From Anastatus disparis (lineage: Eukaryota > Arthropoda > Insecta > Hymenoptera > Eupelmidae): a stretch of DNA of 64,000 bases. Made by a program: the position numbers and the translations under genes. The stretch spans positions 526,001 to 590,000 of the forward strand of contig JAFFSR010000353.1 of the NCBI GenBank assembly GCA_017163975.1, in the 5' to 3' direction. Shown here piece by piece: positions 1 through 13,418 of this stretch (within the stretch, counting starts at the first letter, position 1; each line of letters begins with the position of its first letter). The notes under the pieces are model-generated. The model saw only the letters and a list, made by a program, of their open reading frames with translations. It searched no databases and was not told where the DNA came from.

Positions 1-190
1 ATAATTAATAAATTTGTATGCTTATATGAGATTTTTTTAGCGACAACAAACAATAAATTTGTATGCTTTAGCGACAATAATAAATAAATTTGTAAGCTCT
101 TTTAGCGACAATGAAAAAAAGTGTACGCTTCTTTAGTGACAATAAAAAGTAAAAATATAAGCTTCTTTTAGCTACAATAAAAAAAAACAT
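1..190. repeat. Degenerate short tandem repeat (unit about 45 bp)
   Basis: A unit built around TTAGCGACAATAA followed by AAATTTGTAAGCTTCTTT is repeated about four times with drift (near 38, 70, 103, 136 and 168). It is non-coding and AT-rich. The window edge cuts it, so its full length is unknown. Confidence 0.7.
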
Positions 191-1099
191 TCTTAATGCA
201 GCCATATATTTATACATGTTGGTCTCAAGCCCAAAAATAAAAAATGCAGAGAGGGAGCGTTTTTTTTTGTATCTTTTCAATATGTATAAAATTTAGGACA
301 TAAGAAGATAAAAGTATTTATTTATAATTCTAATTTTCTATTATTCTATTATTATATTTTTTATTATTCGCTCATAATTATTATTAAATATTATTATATA
401 CAATCATAACTTGAAATTTTAATGTTATTTACTATTCTATTTTCAATTCATTTAAAAAATATATAAGTTTGATTCATTATGAACTTTTGAATGTCGCGTT
501 AAGCCATCTTTTTTTTATTAATTCTAATTCTATAACTTCATATCTTATATTTTTATGTATCGATGTTTTCTATTTAACTTTTTTCACATTCGCAAATATA
601 AAATCTAGCTTCATTATGTTCTACTCTTCTATTTACTTTGAAATGTGTGGATTCGGGGGGTTGGCGAGCGGAGCGAGCAGGGGGAACTAATTTTTTTTAA
701 TTAATTAATCAGGCAGTAGGAAAGTGTGATTTTTTTTATAGCTAACATAAATATATTAACTTTATTTCTATTAAATTAATATTACACACAAGATTTACAA
801 TTTATTTAATTTTACAAGGCACGGCACTACTGTAATTTTTTTTTCTAAGTTTACTTTCAGGCTCTCTCTCTCTTTCTTTCATACATATACACTCTTTCTT
901 TTTCTTTTTTTATTTTATCGCACTATCGCAATGACGCAGGCTCGCAGGCTTCAACATAGACGGGCATGCTACAACTTGTTTACGGCAACGCAGGCTCTAC
1001 CCATTTTTGTTTTTACTCCCTCTCCCCTTTTTCTGCGAGTTTTGACCGACTTCCAAGAACTTAAATTCACACCAATAATTTTTTATTATATAATCGAAT

Positions 1100-1132
<33 letters not shown>

Positions 1133-1690
1133 CTCTTGTATGGGACCGGCGTGCCTTGGATCGCTCCGTGTTTGTGCTGAGTTTTCTTGTGTTGCGGTGC
1201 ATCAGTCGTTTTGAGTTTTTGCGTGCATCTTGGAAGGAAGCATCTGATCATTTTGTGCTATTTGGTGGTGCTTGTACGCCATCCGCTTTCTTGTTTTCCT
1301 TGTGGCTAAGGTGCAGGTTTTTTGCCAGTATAAGTGAGCAGGGTAGCCATTTTTGCTATCGAAGAAGTGGCGCGTGCGCAACTGCCTCTTTGCGCGCTTT
1401 CACTGCTATAAGGTTTTTCTACAATAGTGCAGCGCATCTTTATAGTATGCGCCCACTCATGTAAGTTGATATACTACGGTATTTTTCATTGGAATTTATT
1501 ATCAAACTGCTTATCTCATTCTCTCCATATACTCTTTCTGCCAATTGAGTTGGGTGGAGCGGCGTGGAGGTGTATGTGAATTGCTTGCATAGCTGAGATT
1601 GCAGATGGACCTTTACTAGTGCTGTCCTTTTCTGACATACGACCAACATCTACTGCTGCTTATTCTTTGCTGAATGCTTTGTCGTTCCCA
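191..1690. other. AT-rich non-coding DNA with a CT-rich tract
   Basis: No coding signal was found. A GC-rich patch at about 650-690 (GGCGAGCGGAGCGAGCAGGG) stands out. A (CT)n tract lies at 1099-1128. Open frames here are low-complexity. The GC-richer part from about 900 on may be the 5' untranslated region of the LINE that follows, but I could not align it with the second LINE copy. Confidence 0.4.
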
Positions 1691-1888
1691 TGCAGTATGC
1701 ATTATATTTTGATGCGTGCTCGTGGCGGTACGTATTTTTCTTATATGTTGTAATTTTATATAATTATATATACAACGTAATTTTTTTCAATCCTACACAT
1801 AATTCACATCTCATAATTGCGCTTTGAGGTTAACTTTGCTGTTGGAACGGATCACGACTGTGTTGCCACTGTTCGTGTGCGTTAGTCA

Positions 1889-2503
1889 TTGGTACTTGAG
1901 GGCCGTATCTTAGCTTTGCATATCCAAGCTACACTTGATACCAGCATATCGTTGGATGATGTTGTGTCTGTCAGACCTATGCGTCGCTCGTCTGTTGCTG
2001 GTCCTCATTCTATGCGGGTTCATTTACCTCTAGAATCTACATCTGGCTCTTACACTACCACAACTGTTCCTGATTTCCACGATGCATGTGATCGGCTTAC
2101 ATTACAACCTGTATCTGTCACTGGCACTGAGGCGTCAATTTCTTCACCACCTTCTAAATCTAAAGAAATTGTTCCACTGCTTGTCACGCTCAAAAGTGCT
2201 TCTTTGGTGCGCACATTGATTCTTGCTAAGATACAAATCAAGAGATTACATACTTCACAGATCAATGCCATTACATCGGCTCTCATTAATATTAATGAGT
2301 ATTTTCCTCCTGTTCTTCATCAGCTCAAGCTCAGAGTTCTGGATAAGGCGCATGATAAGGACAATGGCTTTGCTACCTTCGTCAGAAATGGAAGGATTTA
2401 TGCGCGCAAGAAAGGGAATGACACTCCATATTTCATAACATCTGATGAGGACCTGAAGTCTTTCTTAATGAAGATTCAGCGATCGTCACCCGGCAAAACT
2501 TAA
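1889..2503 (+). pseudogene. LINE copy 1 ORF1 remnant (C-terminal part)
   Basis: This 204-residue frame matches the C-terminal half of ORF1 in LINE copy 2 (15,462-16,748). Shared landmarks are the SVRP(M/L)RRS segment early on, a VPLLVxLKS segment in the middle, then INxNEF/YxPxxLxQLKL and VRxGxxxxRKK near the end. The PHD-type zinc finger and most of the coiled coil present in copy 2 are missing here, so the 5' part is deleted or too diverged. The formal start codon is probably not the original one. ORF1 proteins of this class bind the element RNA in the ribonucleoprotein; that is family knowledge. ORF2 follows 48 bases downstream in another frame. Confidence 0.75.
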
Positions 2504-2550
2504 CTTCTGCCATAACTTCTCAACGAATAAGTCCACTCTCTGCATCTTCA

Positions 2551-5483
2551 TTGTCATCTCCTTCTTCTATTCATTCTCATATGCCGTCGGTTACTAAACA
2601 ACTTTCTTTCATTAGTGCTAGTAAACAATTCATTACTGAGGATGGCCTGCGTATCTGCTATTTCAATGCTAACTCTTTGCGAGCACACATTGAGATGGTT
2701 AGGCATTTCTTGGCATCTCGTGCTTTTTTCCACGTAATAGCTGTAACTGAGACAAAACTGGGTCAGGTGGTTGATGATTCCTTAGTTATGCTTGATGATT
2801 ACGTTCTCCATCGACGTGATCGCAATACTCGTGGTGTCGTTCTTTATATACATTGCTGTCTTACTTCCATCCGTCTTTGCTCATCTACTGGTAGTTGGAC
2901 AGGCGCACCTGGATTGCCTAAATAATTTTCTGTAAGATCACAGCTAAGGCTACTCCTTTTCCTATCTTCATTGGAGTGGTTTATAGACCACCGCATGCGC
3001 CTTCCCTTGCGCACAGTGACTTTATGCCGGACTTAACTGCTTTTATGCACAATTGCAGTACCAAGATTATTCCTGGTGATTTTAATGCGGATCAACTATC
3101 TAGGTCTGATGATGCATTGTTCCTCAGGTCACTAATTTCTGACAATTTCCTTTTTTCGATTCCATTTGGACCTACTCACCATACTGCTACATCTGACACC
3201 TGGCTAGATTTATGCCTCATTGATGCCAATGATACTTTGATTGATTACTGGAAGACTGATGTACCTTCCATTGACGGCCATGACCTACTGACTGCTACTG
3301 TTAAATCTTCTCTCTCTTGTCCTACTTTAAATGACTTTACTTATCGAGATTTCAAGTCCGTTGATCAGTCTGCTTTGCTAGCGTTTTTTCACTCTCTGGA
3401 GTGTTCCACCTGTGATGGTACATTGCCTTTGGCTGATCGTCTTGACTGTCTGTATTCGTATCTAAATGAGGCAATCTTACGCTTTGTACCGGTCAGAGTA
3501 GTTCGTCAGGGTGGGAATCATCGCCCGTGGGTCACTCCTGAACTCAAAGGATTGATACTTGAAAGGGATAGGCTTTTTAGGCGATTCAGAAGCTCTAGAC
3601 TCTACACAGACTTAACTAACTACAGAACTGCACGAGACAAAGCACATTCACAGATCGAAACTGCTAAATTATTATACTATCATAATAGACTGACTGGACT
3701 AATGAACTTGCAACAAATTTGGAAGGAGCTCAAGAACTTGGGTATCTGTTCCGGTCGCAAAGACTCTTTGCATAGTTTCTCGCCTGACGAGCTTAATGAT
3801 TTCTTCAGTGGTGTTGCGTTTGATCCACTTGCTCTCTCGGTCAACACTTACCTTAAGAACTTATCTGATGATGATTTTTGACCTGCTTTTCATTTCGGAG
3901 AGGTGACAGCCGAGGAAGTCTTGCTGGCGATTAGCCACTGTTCCTCGCAAGCGAGGGGTTATGATGGTGTTCCTCAATCATTTATTTTTCTTGCTTTTCC
4001 TGCTATTGGTTCGCTTATCTGTAGTATGTTTAACGATTCTTTAAAGCTTTCTGAGTTTCCAGCAGTGTGGGAGAAGTCTTTAGTTACTGCTTTAAATAAA
4101 ACTCCTTCTCCTCGAACAATGAATGATATGAGACCGATTTCTCTCCTTTCCTTCTTGTCTAAGGTTCTTAAGCGCCTGGTGCACCAACAGTTTTCGGATT
4201 ACTTATACTCTTGATAGTTACTAGACCCTTTTCAGACTGGCTACAGAACTTTACACAGTACGCAGACTGCATTACTTAGACTGGCGGATGACATTCGACA
4301 TGGTATGGATAGGCGGCTTGTCACATTGCTCTTGCTGTTTGACTTTAGCCAAGCGTTCGATACAGTGTGTCATATTACACTTTTAAAAAAGCTATATGAG
4401 ATGGATTGCTCTGTGGCTGTTGTCAGATGGTTTGCTTCCTACTTGACCAGTAGACAACAGGCAGTTTTTAGACCGGATGGTGTCATATCGGCTTTCAGAG
4501 ATCTTAATACAGGTGTTCCTCAGGGATCAGTCCTTGGTCCTCTACTCTTTTCAATTTATATAAATAAAGTTGCTGTTGGTCTGGATGCTCGAGTCTCTCG
4601 CCTCATCTATGCGGATAATCTGAAAATTTATGTGCAGTTCCCGTTTTCCGAATTGTCTCATTTCTCTGCATTGATGGATGAGCAGGCTGAACGTGTTTTT
4701 GAATGGGCACCTCTAATTTATTAAACCTACATGTTAGTAAGACTACGGCAATTTTGTTTGGTTCATATTTTTTATATCAATAAATTGTCCTATATCTCAT
4801 CAGCTGGTGTGCCTCTCAATGGTACACTCATTCCTTTTGAATCGTGTGTCCGTAATCTTGGCGTTTGGTTGGATGGAAAGTTGAATTGGAAGGAGCATAT
4901 CAGTCACGTATGCAAAAAGGCTAACATCATTCTCTATCGCCTTAATTATTTTAGAAGGAGTAATAACTTTCTTTTGCGCAAGTATTTGGTCCAGGCTCTT
5001 TTGTTTCCATTGATTGATTACTGCTGCTTAGTCTACTGTGATCTCTCTGGAGAGCTTAATCTTAAGCTCCAGCAACTCACCAACTCTGGCATACGTTACA
5101 TCTATGGTGTAAGAAGGCGCGAGCATGTCTCTCCTCTTAGGTACTCTTTGGGCTGGCTTTCGACTGGTGGTAGAAGAAAATACTTCACTGCATCTTTCCT
5201 GTACTCTGTTTTTAGATTTAATACACCTTCTTACATTTTTGACAGATACCGTTGGAATCTGCTTGGGAGGCCTCAGAGGGGCGATGGGAGACCACTGATC
5301 ATTCCTCATTCATCTACAGAATATTATCACAACTCATTCGTCTCTATGTCATCTCGCATCTGGAACAGTTTCCCTTACAATATACGATCATTAACGTCAT
5401 CTTACTCATTTAAATCATCCACCTACAATCATTTCATTACACTTGAGAGTGGACAGGCCATTAAGCTACAGCCGCGCCTTTAA
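2551..5483 (+). pseudogene. LINE copy 1 ORF2: endonuclease and reverse transcriptase, disrupted
   Basis: Residues resembling the endonuclease start near 2640 (the CYFNANSLR motif) and continue with AVTETKL, VVYRPP and GDFNAD, followed by the H/D-containing TSDTWLDL and DGHDL segments. The reverse transcriptase carries FDFSQAFDTV (near 4335), TGVPQGSVLGPLLF (near 4510) and YADN where the catalytic YADD is expected (near 4610), so the active site is changed. A C-terminal domain reaches 5483. The frame is broken by a shift between 2925 and 2976, stops at 3879-3881, 4212-4217 and 4722-4724, and a local shift near 4700-4790. The gene would make the element's endonuclease/reverse transcriptase, but this copy cannot. 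Confidence 0.88.
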
Positions 5484-5672
5484 GACCACTTTTTTTGTAC
5501 ATTCTAAATTTTATAAATTTTATAATCTATAATTCGCCCTGCATTATTATATTATATCTTATTTTTGACTTTATTCCTTATTTTATATTTACATTATTCA
5601 CTGTATTGTAATAAAAATTTTATATTGTACAACATATTGTATAAATAAAAAACTTATCTATCTATCTATCTC

Positions 5673-7030
5673 TTTCTTAATTTACACTCATAATCGTTGT
5701 TTCTCGCATACAAAGTTATTTTAAAATAAAGTTTTCATAAGACAAGTAAAAATTTTTTCTAACTCAGCACAAATAATACGTACATACATACCCGGCAAAC
5801 ATACGCATAATAAAACAATAAAATTTAATTTCTACTATTACCAAAATCTTAGTTGAGGACAAAATCTCTCGTATGGCCGACTTTTATTGCTTTTTGGAAA
5901 AAACCCTTGGCCCAGGTTGAAGTATCCTATTCTTCCTTCTCGGGTTTCGTTCTTTTTCGTATCGGCCTTATGTGCGAACTTTTTTTTTCTTCGCTTCTTT
6001 TAAGGCGCTACTCTCTTTCTTTTCTTTATTATTTCTTTCACTTTTCTTTGTAAAATCTCACACACTTAATTTCGCAAGATGCTACTACCAAAAAGTTATT
6101 GTTAATTTTTAATTGATTTCAAAAATTTTACAATTTAACATGGGCCGCTATAACACACAAAATCGCAAAAAGAATTTGATTTAATTATTTTTTTTTTATA
6201 TGGTGCTAATAATTATTAGACGCAAATGAGAGAATCAATCCGTTCTGTTCTATTGCTCTCTACGTACTAGCTACAGGCCCGCTTTCTTTGACCAACAATG
6301 AAAATTTTTGTTTAATTAGTATCCAATCACAGCGCCATCAATGTACTTTTGATGGCGCGACATTCTATGACTGGTTAACCCTTCGTTTCCGTTTCGCGCT
6401 TTCAATTGTTAAAAACTTTTAAATTACGTATTTTATTAAAATAATATGAATTTCTATTCACAATTACTCGCATCGGCTCTTATAATATTTTTTCACATTT
6501 CACTTTAGTTTCATACCGACGCAAAGAAAACTCATCACTTTAACTCTCATACTGTCTCACTCTCTCATACTATATAGTCTATTCGCCCTATCCCGTTTTA
6601 TCGTAATATGGCGCTCGCACGCATTACAATACATACATTACATTATTTTCACTCATAAATTCTCACGGATAGAATTTATATAAAAAAACAATCATTACAA
6701 ATCAGTCTTTATAATAAAATCTTCATTTTTCCTTCTCTGTTCTCTCTTTAATTTATTTTTTTTATGCATATTACGCCAGACATATCTTCTTTCACCTCCT
6801 TTGACGTCGCCATGGCACATCGGTGAGCGAAAAAAAATGACTTTAACTAAACCAGTATTCTCGTGGCTCTCATCTCATGAAAAATAAAAATGTAACACAC
6901 AGGCATGTTGATAATTAAAATAATAAAGAAAAATAAATATCAGTCTCCATCGGGTAAAAGGAAATTTTGTTTTAATAGATAAAAAAAATTAAATTCTTTT
7001 AATAAGGGCGTTATTGAAGCGAGGCCGGAA
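5673..7030. other. AT-rich non-coding DNA, no feature recognised
   Basis: Only short unsupported frames are present. I see no repeat family shared with the rest of the window, no splice-linked exons and no terminal repeats. Confidence 0.4.
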
Positions 7031-7493
7031 AACGGCGTCACAAATTACGCTGAGAAAATCAATTTTTGAAAATTTCCCTCCTTTTAGCAGTCGTATATAA
7101 TTTCCTTGTAAATTTTAGAACAAATTTATCGAGTACTTTACGTAAAATGAAAAAAAATAAAAAAAGAACAATCGAAATTTTTTTAAATATCTTTGAAATT
7201 CTCTGAAATCGTAACCACGTTAAGAAAATTAGTTTTCGAAAACTTATTTTTTTCAGACAATAGCGAACAACTTGCATACAAATTTTGAAGCAAATCTATT
7301 AAATAGTTTTTGTAAAATAGAAAAAAAATGAAAAATGAAAAATTTTTTTAAATTCTTAAAATGACTCTAAAAAAAATACGCTAAGAAAACCAATTTTCAA
7401 TAGCTCCTCGCTGAGTTAGACAAAAAAATTAATTGTATGTGAAATTTGAAGCAAATCCAACGAGTAGTTATCGAGATCTAATTGACGTACTGA

Positions 7494-7566
<73 letters not shown>

Positions 7567-7725
7567 AACACAAACACAAACACAAACACAAACACAAACA
7601 CACAGACATTCTCTGGAAACCAATTTATTCGACTTCCTGAGTCCAAATCAAATAAATGAAAAAATAGAAAAAAAATTTTTTTATCGATACAATGCTTTCT
7701 GTATAAGAAAGCAATTATGAAATTT
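7030..7725 (-). repeat. Satellite-like ~165-bp repeat family, minus-strand copy, with (CA)n
   Basis: The reverse complement matches the family at 8.8-13.4 kb, with the recurring words TTTTACGTAAA, AAATTTGTATG and TAGAGCATTTTGAAAATTTT. A microsatellite of about 30 CA units followed by CAAACA units lies at 7498-7612, where the plus-strand copies carry (TG)n. A CGATACAATGCTTTCT end sits at 7685-7700. Confidence 0.75.
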
Positions 7726-7757
7726 TATTATTAAATTTCAAAAATAATTCGAGAAAG

Positions 7758-8605
7758 TGTAACATAGCAGATTGGCCATATTACTTATATGTATATTTGT
7801 GGCGCATATAGACGATAGAAGGGAGCATCTAACTTCTGGCAAGATGGAAAGCAGACCCCGCGAGTTAAATAGTTAAAACTATAATCCAAAATCGTTGGCA
7901 CACACGCGCGAATTTATAAAGCACTTATACTGTGCCCTTTTATAGATAGCAACCAGCTTGACTCGAGTAGCTGAGCTTGGGTCCGTTTAAGATCTTTTGT
8001 CTTTCTCTTGCGGTGCGCGCAGCGTACAGCACGAGAGATGAAGCTAAGCATAGACAAGAAGGAAAGGCATTGCATTGTACCTTCTGTCGCCGGCGTCCGA
8101 TAAAGAGCGTATCGACTTGCGATATTGCGTAGTATTAATTTTGTATGTGCGAATATCGTGAGCTTGAGTGAGCGAGAATGGATAAATTCACTATTCTCTA
8201 AGTTATTGTATTGTGCTTAAAATTGTCGCGAGTGCACGATTGCTAAATATAAATAATATAATTTCATCCTGTCTTTTATGACGTGTGTGCCGAGCGATCT
8301 CGTGCGCGTTCTATTGCATATATTCCCTTCGTACTTTTTTAATTCTTTCTTTTTTGTGTGTTTATTGCTCGTGTCCCTTTTAGCTTACATTTTTGTTAAT
8401 ATTTGCTTTTCATCGTGCCGATAGTTATTTAATTAGTGCAAGTGGCGTCGCGTACGCTATACGCGGCTGGCATCCATTTTGAGCGAGCGTACGATTACTG
8501 TACAAATTTCTTAAATAAAGTTTCTCTTTTTTTTGTTACTTGTTTAATTACAGCTTATATATTATTATAAATTAGTACAACCTCCTGATCCCCAAGTTTG
8601 TCACA
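7758..8605 (+). mobile_element. Solo LTR (848 bp) with AAAG target duplication
   Basis: The element starts TGTAACATAG and ends GTTTGTCACA, giving TG...CA termini with short imperfect inverted ends. The same four bases, AAAG, lie immediately outside both ends (7754-7757 and 8606-8609). Its base composition is less AT-rich than the flanks. TTTATAAAG near 7915 could be a TATA box, and AATAAA at about 8515 a polyadenylation signal, which together indicate plus orientation. No internal coding part is present, as expected after LTR-LTR recombination. Confidence 0.65.
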
Positions 8606-8837
8606 AAAGAAAGAAATTGTTTTCTTAACAAACATTTATGACGATTTATGTTCATAATTCATAACAGTATGTGATTTTTAAATTAATTCATATTTTAATT
8701 TCTTCAATCCGTCCTATTTTTTTGAAGCTAATAAAGTGGCCATGATTGAGGTAGGAATAAAGTAAAATATGCAACATAAAACTATAACCATAACCTTCGA
8801 GAAAAACGTGCAACTTTACTCTCTAGTTGAATAATGT

Positions 8838-9303
8838 ACTATTGCTTTCTCATAGAGAAAGCATTGATTGGATGAAAAAAATTTTTTTTTATTTTCTCAT
8901 TACCTTGTACATATTTGGACTCAGCGAGTCGAAAAAAGTGGTTTTCAGAAAATGTCTGTGTGTGTGTGTGAGTGTGTATGTGTGTGTGTGTGTGTGTGAA
9001 TGCAGTACGCCAATGAGATCTCGAAAACTACTCGATGGATTTGCTTCAAATTTTGCAAATATAATTTATTTTTTTGTCCAACTGGACGGGAAGCTATTAC
9101 AAATTGGTTTTTTTAGTGTATTTTTTTTAGAGTCATTTTGAGAATTTTAAAAAAATTTCGATTTTTCATTTTTAGCTTTCTCATAGAGAAAGCATTGTAT
9201 CAATAAAAAAATTTTTTTTATATTTTTTCATTAATTTGTACATATTTAGACTCAGGGAGTCGAAAAAAGTGGTTTCCAGAAAATGTCTGTATGTATGTGT
9301 GTG

Positions 9304-9334
<31 letters not shown>

Positions 9335-12300
9335 ATGTATTCAGTACGCCAATAAGATCTCGAGAACTACTCGATGGATTAGCTTCAAATTTTGCATGCA
9401 ATTTATTTTTTTGTCTAACTGGGGAGAAAGCTATCGAAAATTGATCTTCTTAGCTCAGTTTTTTTTTAGAGCAATTTTAAGAACTTTAAAAAAATTTTGA
9501 TTTTTCATTTTTTTGATATTTTACGTAAACTACACGAAGAATTTTCTTGAAAATTTGTATGAACATTAATTGCGACTGCCAAAAGAAGAAAAACTTTTAC
9601 CAACTGATTTTCTTAGCGCACTCTTAATTTTAGAGCATTTTGAAAATTTTGAAAAAATTTTTTTGTTTTCATTTATTTTTTATTTTACGACAACCATTCG
9701 ATAGATTTGCTTCTGAATTTGTATGCAAGTTATTCGCTATTGTCTAAAGAAAACAAGCTTTGGAACACTTATTTTCTTAGCATAGTTTTAATTTTAGAGC
9801 ATTTTGAAAATTTTGGAAAAAATCTCTATTTTTCATTTTTTTTCTATTACACAAAAACCATTCGATAGATTTGCTCGAAAATTTTTATGGAAATCATTTG
9901 CAATGGCCTAAATAAAAAAAGCTTCGAAAAACTTATTTTCTCAGTGCAGTTTTAATTTTAGAGTATTTTGAAAATTTTGAATAAAATTTTTCTAATTGCT
10001 TTCTCATAGAGAAAGCATTGTATCGATAAAAAAAAATTTTTTCCATTTTTTCATTAATTTGTACATATTTAGACTCAGGGAGTCGAAAAAAGTAGTTTCC
10101 AGAAAATGTCTGTATGTATGTGTGTGTGTGTGTGTATATATATATATTCAGTACGCCAATAAGATCTCGAGAACTACTCGATGGATTAACTTCAATTCTT
10201 GCATGCAATTTATTTTTTTGTCTAACTGGGGGGGAAGCTATTGAAAATTGATCTTCTTAGCTCAGTTTTTTTAGAGCCATTTTAAGAATTGTAAAAAAAT
10301 TTTAATTTTTCATTTTTTTGATATTTTACGTAAACTACTCGAAGAATTTTCTTGAAAATTTGTATGAACATTATTTGCGACTGCCAAAAAGAAGAAAAAC
10401 TTTCACCAACGGATTTTCTTAGCGCACTTTTAATTTTAGAGCATTTTGAAAATTTTGAATAAAATTTTTCTAATTTTTTTTATATTTTACGTAAAGTACT
10501 CAATGAAGGAGCTTCAAATTATGTATGGGAATTATTTATAATTATCAAAATAAAATGAACTTTTGAAAACTAATTTTCTTCAATTTTCTTAGTGCACATT
10601 TAATTTTAGAGCATTTTGATAATTTTGAAAAAATTTTTTATTTTTAATTTCTTTTCTATTGCACAAAAATCACTCGATAAACTTGCTCAAAAATTTTCAT
10701 GCAAATTATTCACTATTATCTGAATAAATCAAGCTTTGGAAAACTTATTTTCTTAGCGCAGTTTTAATTTTAGAGCATTTTGAAAATTTTGAATAAAATT
10801 TTTCTAATTGCTTTCTCATAGAGAAAGCATTGTATCGATAAATAAAATTTTTTTCCATTTTTTCATTAATTTGTACATATTTAGACTCAGGGAGTCGAAA
10901 AAAGTAGTTTCCAGAAAATGTCTGTATGTATGTGTGTGTGTGTGTGTATATATATATTCAGTACGCCAATAAGATCTCGAGAACTACTCGATGGATTAAC
11001 TTCAAATCTTGCATGCAATTTATTTTTTTGTCTAACTGGGGGGGAAGCTATTGAAAATTGATCTTCTTAGCTCAGTTTTTTTTAGAGCTATTTTAAGAAT
11101 TGTAAAAAAATTTTAATTTTTCATTTTTTTGATATTTTACGTAAACTACTCGAAGAATTTTCTTGAAAATTTGTATGAACATTATTTGCGACTGCCAAAA
11201 GAAGAAAAACTTTCACCAACGGATTTTCTTAGCGCACTTTTAATTTTAGAGCATTTTGAAAATTTTGAATAAAATTTTTCTAATTTTTTTTATATTTTAC
11301 GTAAAGTACTCAATGAAGGAGCTTCAAATTATGTACGGGAATTATTTATAATTATCAAAATAAAATGAACTTTTGAAAACTAATTTTCTTCAATTTTCTT
11401 AGTGCACATTTAATTTTAGAGCATTTTGATAATTTTGAAAAAATTTTTTATTTTTAATTTCTTTTCTATTGCACAAAAATCACTCGATAAACTTGCTCAA
11501 AAATTTTCATGCAAATTATTCACTATTATCTGAATAAATCAAGCTTTGGAAAACTTATTTTCTTAGCGCAGTTTTAATTTTAGAGCATTTTGAAAATTTT
11601 GGAAAAAATGTTCATATTTCATTTTTTTCTATTACACAAAAGCCATTCGATTGATTTGCTCAAAAATTTTCATACAAATTATTTGTTATTGCCTAATTAA
11701 AGCAAGCTTGAAAAAACTCATTTTCTTAGCGCAGTTTTAATTTTAGAGCATTTTGTAAATTTTGAATAAAATTTCACTTATTTTTTGGTATTTTACGTAA
11801 ACTACTCGATGAAGTTGCTTAAAATTATGTATAGAAATTATTTACGATTGCCTGAATAAAATGAACTTTTGAAAACTTGTTTTCTCAGCGTAGTTGTAAC
11901 GTTAAAGCATTTTGAAAATTTTAAAACAATGTTTATTTTTCAATTATTTGGTATTTTTTGTAAACTATTCGATGAAAATGTTCCAAAATTTGTATGCAAG
12001 ATATTGGTAATAGTGTTGAGAAGACAAGCTTAGAAAAATTAATTTTATAAACGCATTTTTAATTTTAGGGCATCATAAAATCACATTATGCAAATGGCAA
12101 AAGTAAGAAAGAGTAAAATTCATATAGTTTTCGTAAGTATTAAGACAGCCTTCAATATAGAGGATAGGGACATTTATATTAAAATCGTATTTAAAAAAAT
12201 AAAATCAAAATACTCTAACTCAATGCGCTCTATGAGAAAGCATTGCGCCAAAGCACTTGGCAGCGTTTTTTGTATTTTACGTAAACCACTAGAAGAATTT

Positions 12301-13395
12301 GCTTGAAAATTTGTATGGAACTTATTTTCGACGGCTAAAAGAAGAAAAACTCTTAAAAACTGAGTTTCTTAGCGTACTTTTAATTTTACAGCATTTTTAA
12401 AATTAAAAAAAAAAATTTTATTTTTCATCTTTTTTTTTTACGAAAATCATTCAATAGATTTGCTCCAAAATTTGTATGCGACTTATTCGCTACTGTCTGA
12501 AGAAAACAAGCTTTAAAAAACTAATTTTCTCATCCAGTTTTAATTTTAGAGCATTTTAAAAATTTTCAAAAAAAATTTTATTTTTCTTTCATCTTCTATT
12601 TCGTGTAAACCATACTAGAAATTCTCTCCAAAATTTTTATACAATCAATTCGCTATTGTCTGAAGAAAATAAGCTTCCAAAAACTAATTTTCATCGAGTG
12701 GTTACAATTTTAGAGAATTTTATAGATTAAAAAAAAATTTCGATTCTCCGTTTCTTTTTTTTTTCATTTTACAAAAAGTACTCGATAGATTTGTTCTAAA
12801 ATTTACAGGGAAATTATTTGCGACTGCGAAAAAAAGCGAAATTTTCAAAAATCGATTTTCTTGGTGTAGTTTTAATTTTAGAGCATTATAAAAATTTTGA
12901 AAAAAAAATTTTGAAAAGAAAATGGTATTTATTGAGCCAACAAAATCTCGAAAACTACTCGGTGGATTCGCTTTAAATTTTGCATACTATCTATTATTTT
13001 GTATAAATAGGCTGGAAGCAATTGAAAATTGGTTTTTATTAAATATTTTTTTTATAAAACCATTTTAAAAATTCAAAAAAAACAATTTTTTTTTAATTTT
13101 TGATTTTTGATTTTTTTGTATTTTACGAAAACTATTCAATAGGTTTTTTCCAAAATTTGTATGCAAGTTATTTGCTATTGTCTGTAGAAAAAAAGCTTCA
13201 AAAAACTTTTTTTCTTTGTGCAGTTTTACTTTTTGATCATTTTGAAAATTCATTTTTTATTTTTTTGTTATTTTACGTAAAATACTCTATGAATTTGCTC
13301 TAAAATTTGTATGCAAGTTATTCGCTATCGTCTGAAGAAAAATAGCTTTGGAGAATCAGCTTTCTATTCTATTAAAATTTTAAGCTTGTAAAAAT
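8838..13395 (+). repeat. Satellite-like repeat array (~165-bp degenerate unit) with (TG)n tracts
   Basis: The segment TTTTAATTTTAGAGCATTTTG, a run of A/T, TTTTACGTAAACTACTCGA, then AATTTGTATG and TTCTTAGCGCA recurs about every 160-167 bases (for example near 9633, 9798, 9958, 10,602 and 10,766). Units carrying a TG microsatellite begin with the palindromic word GCTTTCTCATAGAGAAAGC at about 8845, 9174, 9998 and 10,810. A different end with GCCAAAGCACTTGGCAGCG occurs at 12,249-12,270. Nothing here is coding; small frames through the TG tracts are artefacts. Confidence 0.85.
9991..11600 (+). repeat. Near-identical 812-bp tandem duplication inside the array
   Basis: The stretch beginning TCTAATTGCTTTCTC at 9991 is repeated from 10,803 with only scattered single-base differences, including the (TG)n(TA)n block and the downstream ~165-bp units. 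The period is 812 bases. The rest of the array is much more diverged, so this duplication is recent, or the two units have been kept alike. Confidence 0.85.
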
Positions 13396-13418
13396 TCAAT
13401 ATGTCAAAAAAACACATT

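Larger units (their letters stand above)
1700..5672 (+). mobile_element. Non-LTR retrotransposon copy 1 (CR1/Jockey-like LINE), decayed
   Basis: The element has an ORF1 remnant, an apurinic-type endonuclease, a reverse transcriptase and a C-terminal domain in order on the plus strand. It ends in a (TATC)n tail at 5655-5672 after a short TTGTACAACATATTGTA motif. The second LINE copy (15.4-19.89 kb) ends in the same way, so both 3' ends are well defined. The 5' end is not defined. The copy is inactive, with several stops and frameshifts in ORF2 and an altered YADD box. Confidence 0.85.

Noticed and set aside
931..1464. 177-codon plus-strand frame
   Set aside because: It spans a (CT)n tract, has no recognisable motif and no homologous frame in the second LINE. 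It is probably chance in untranslated DNA.
7416..7720. Open frames through the (CA)n tract, in both strands
   Set aside because: They are translations of a microsatellite, without any non-repetitive conserved part.
8827..10244. Several short frames containing repeated V-C runs
   Set aside because: They lie over (TG)n tracts of the satellite family and shift with each repeat copy.
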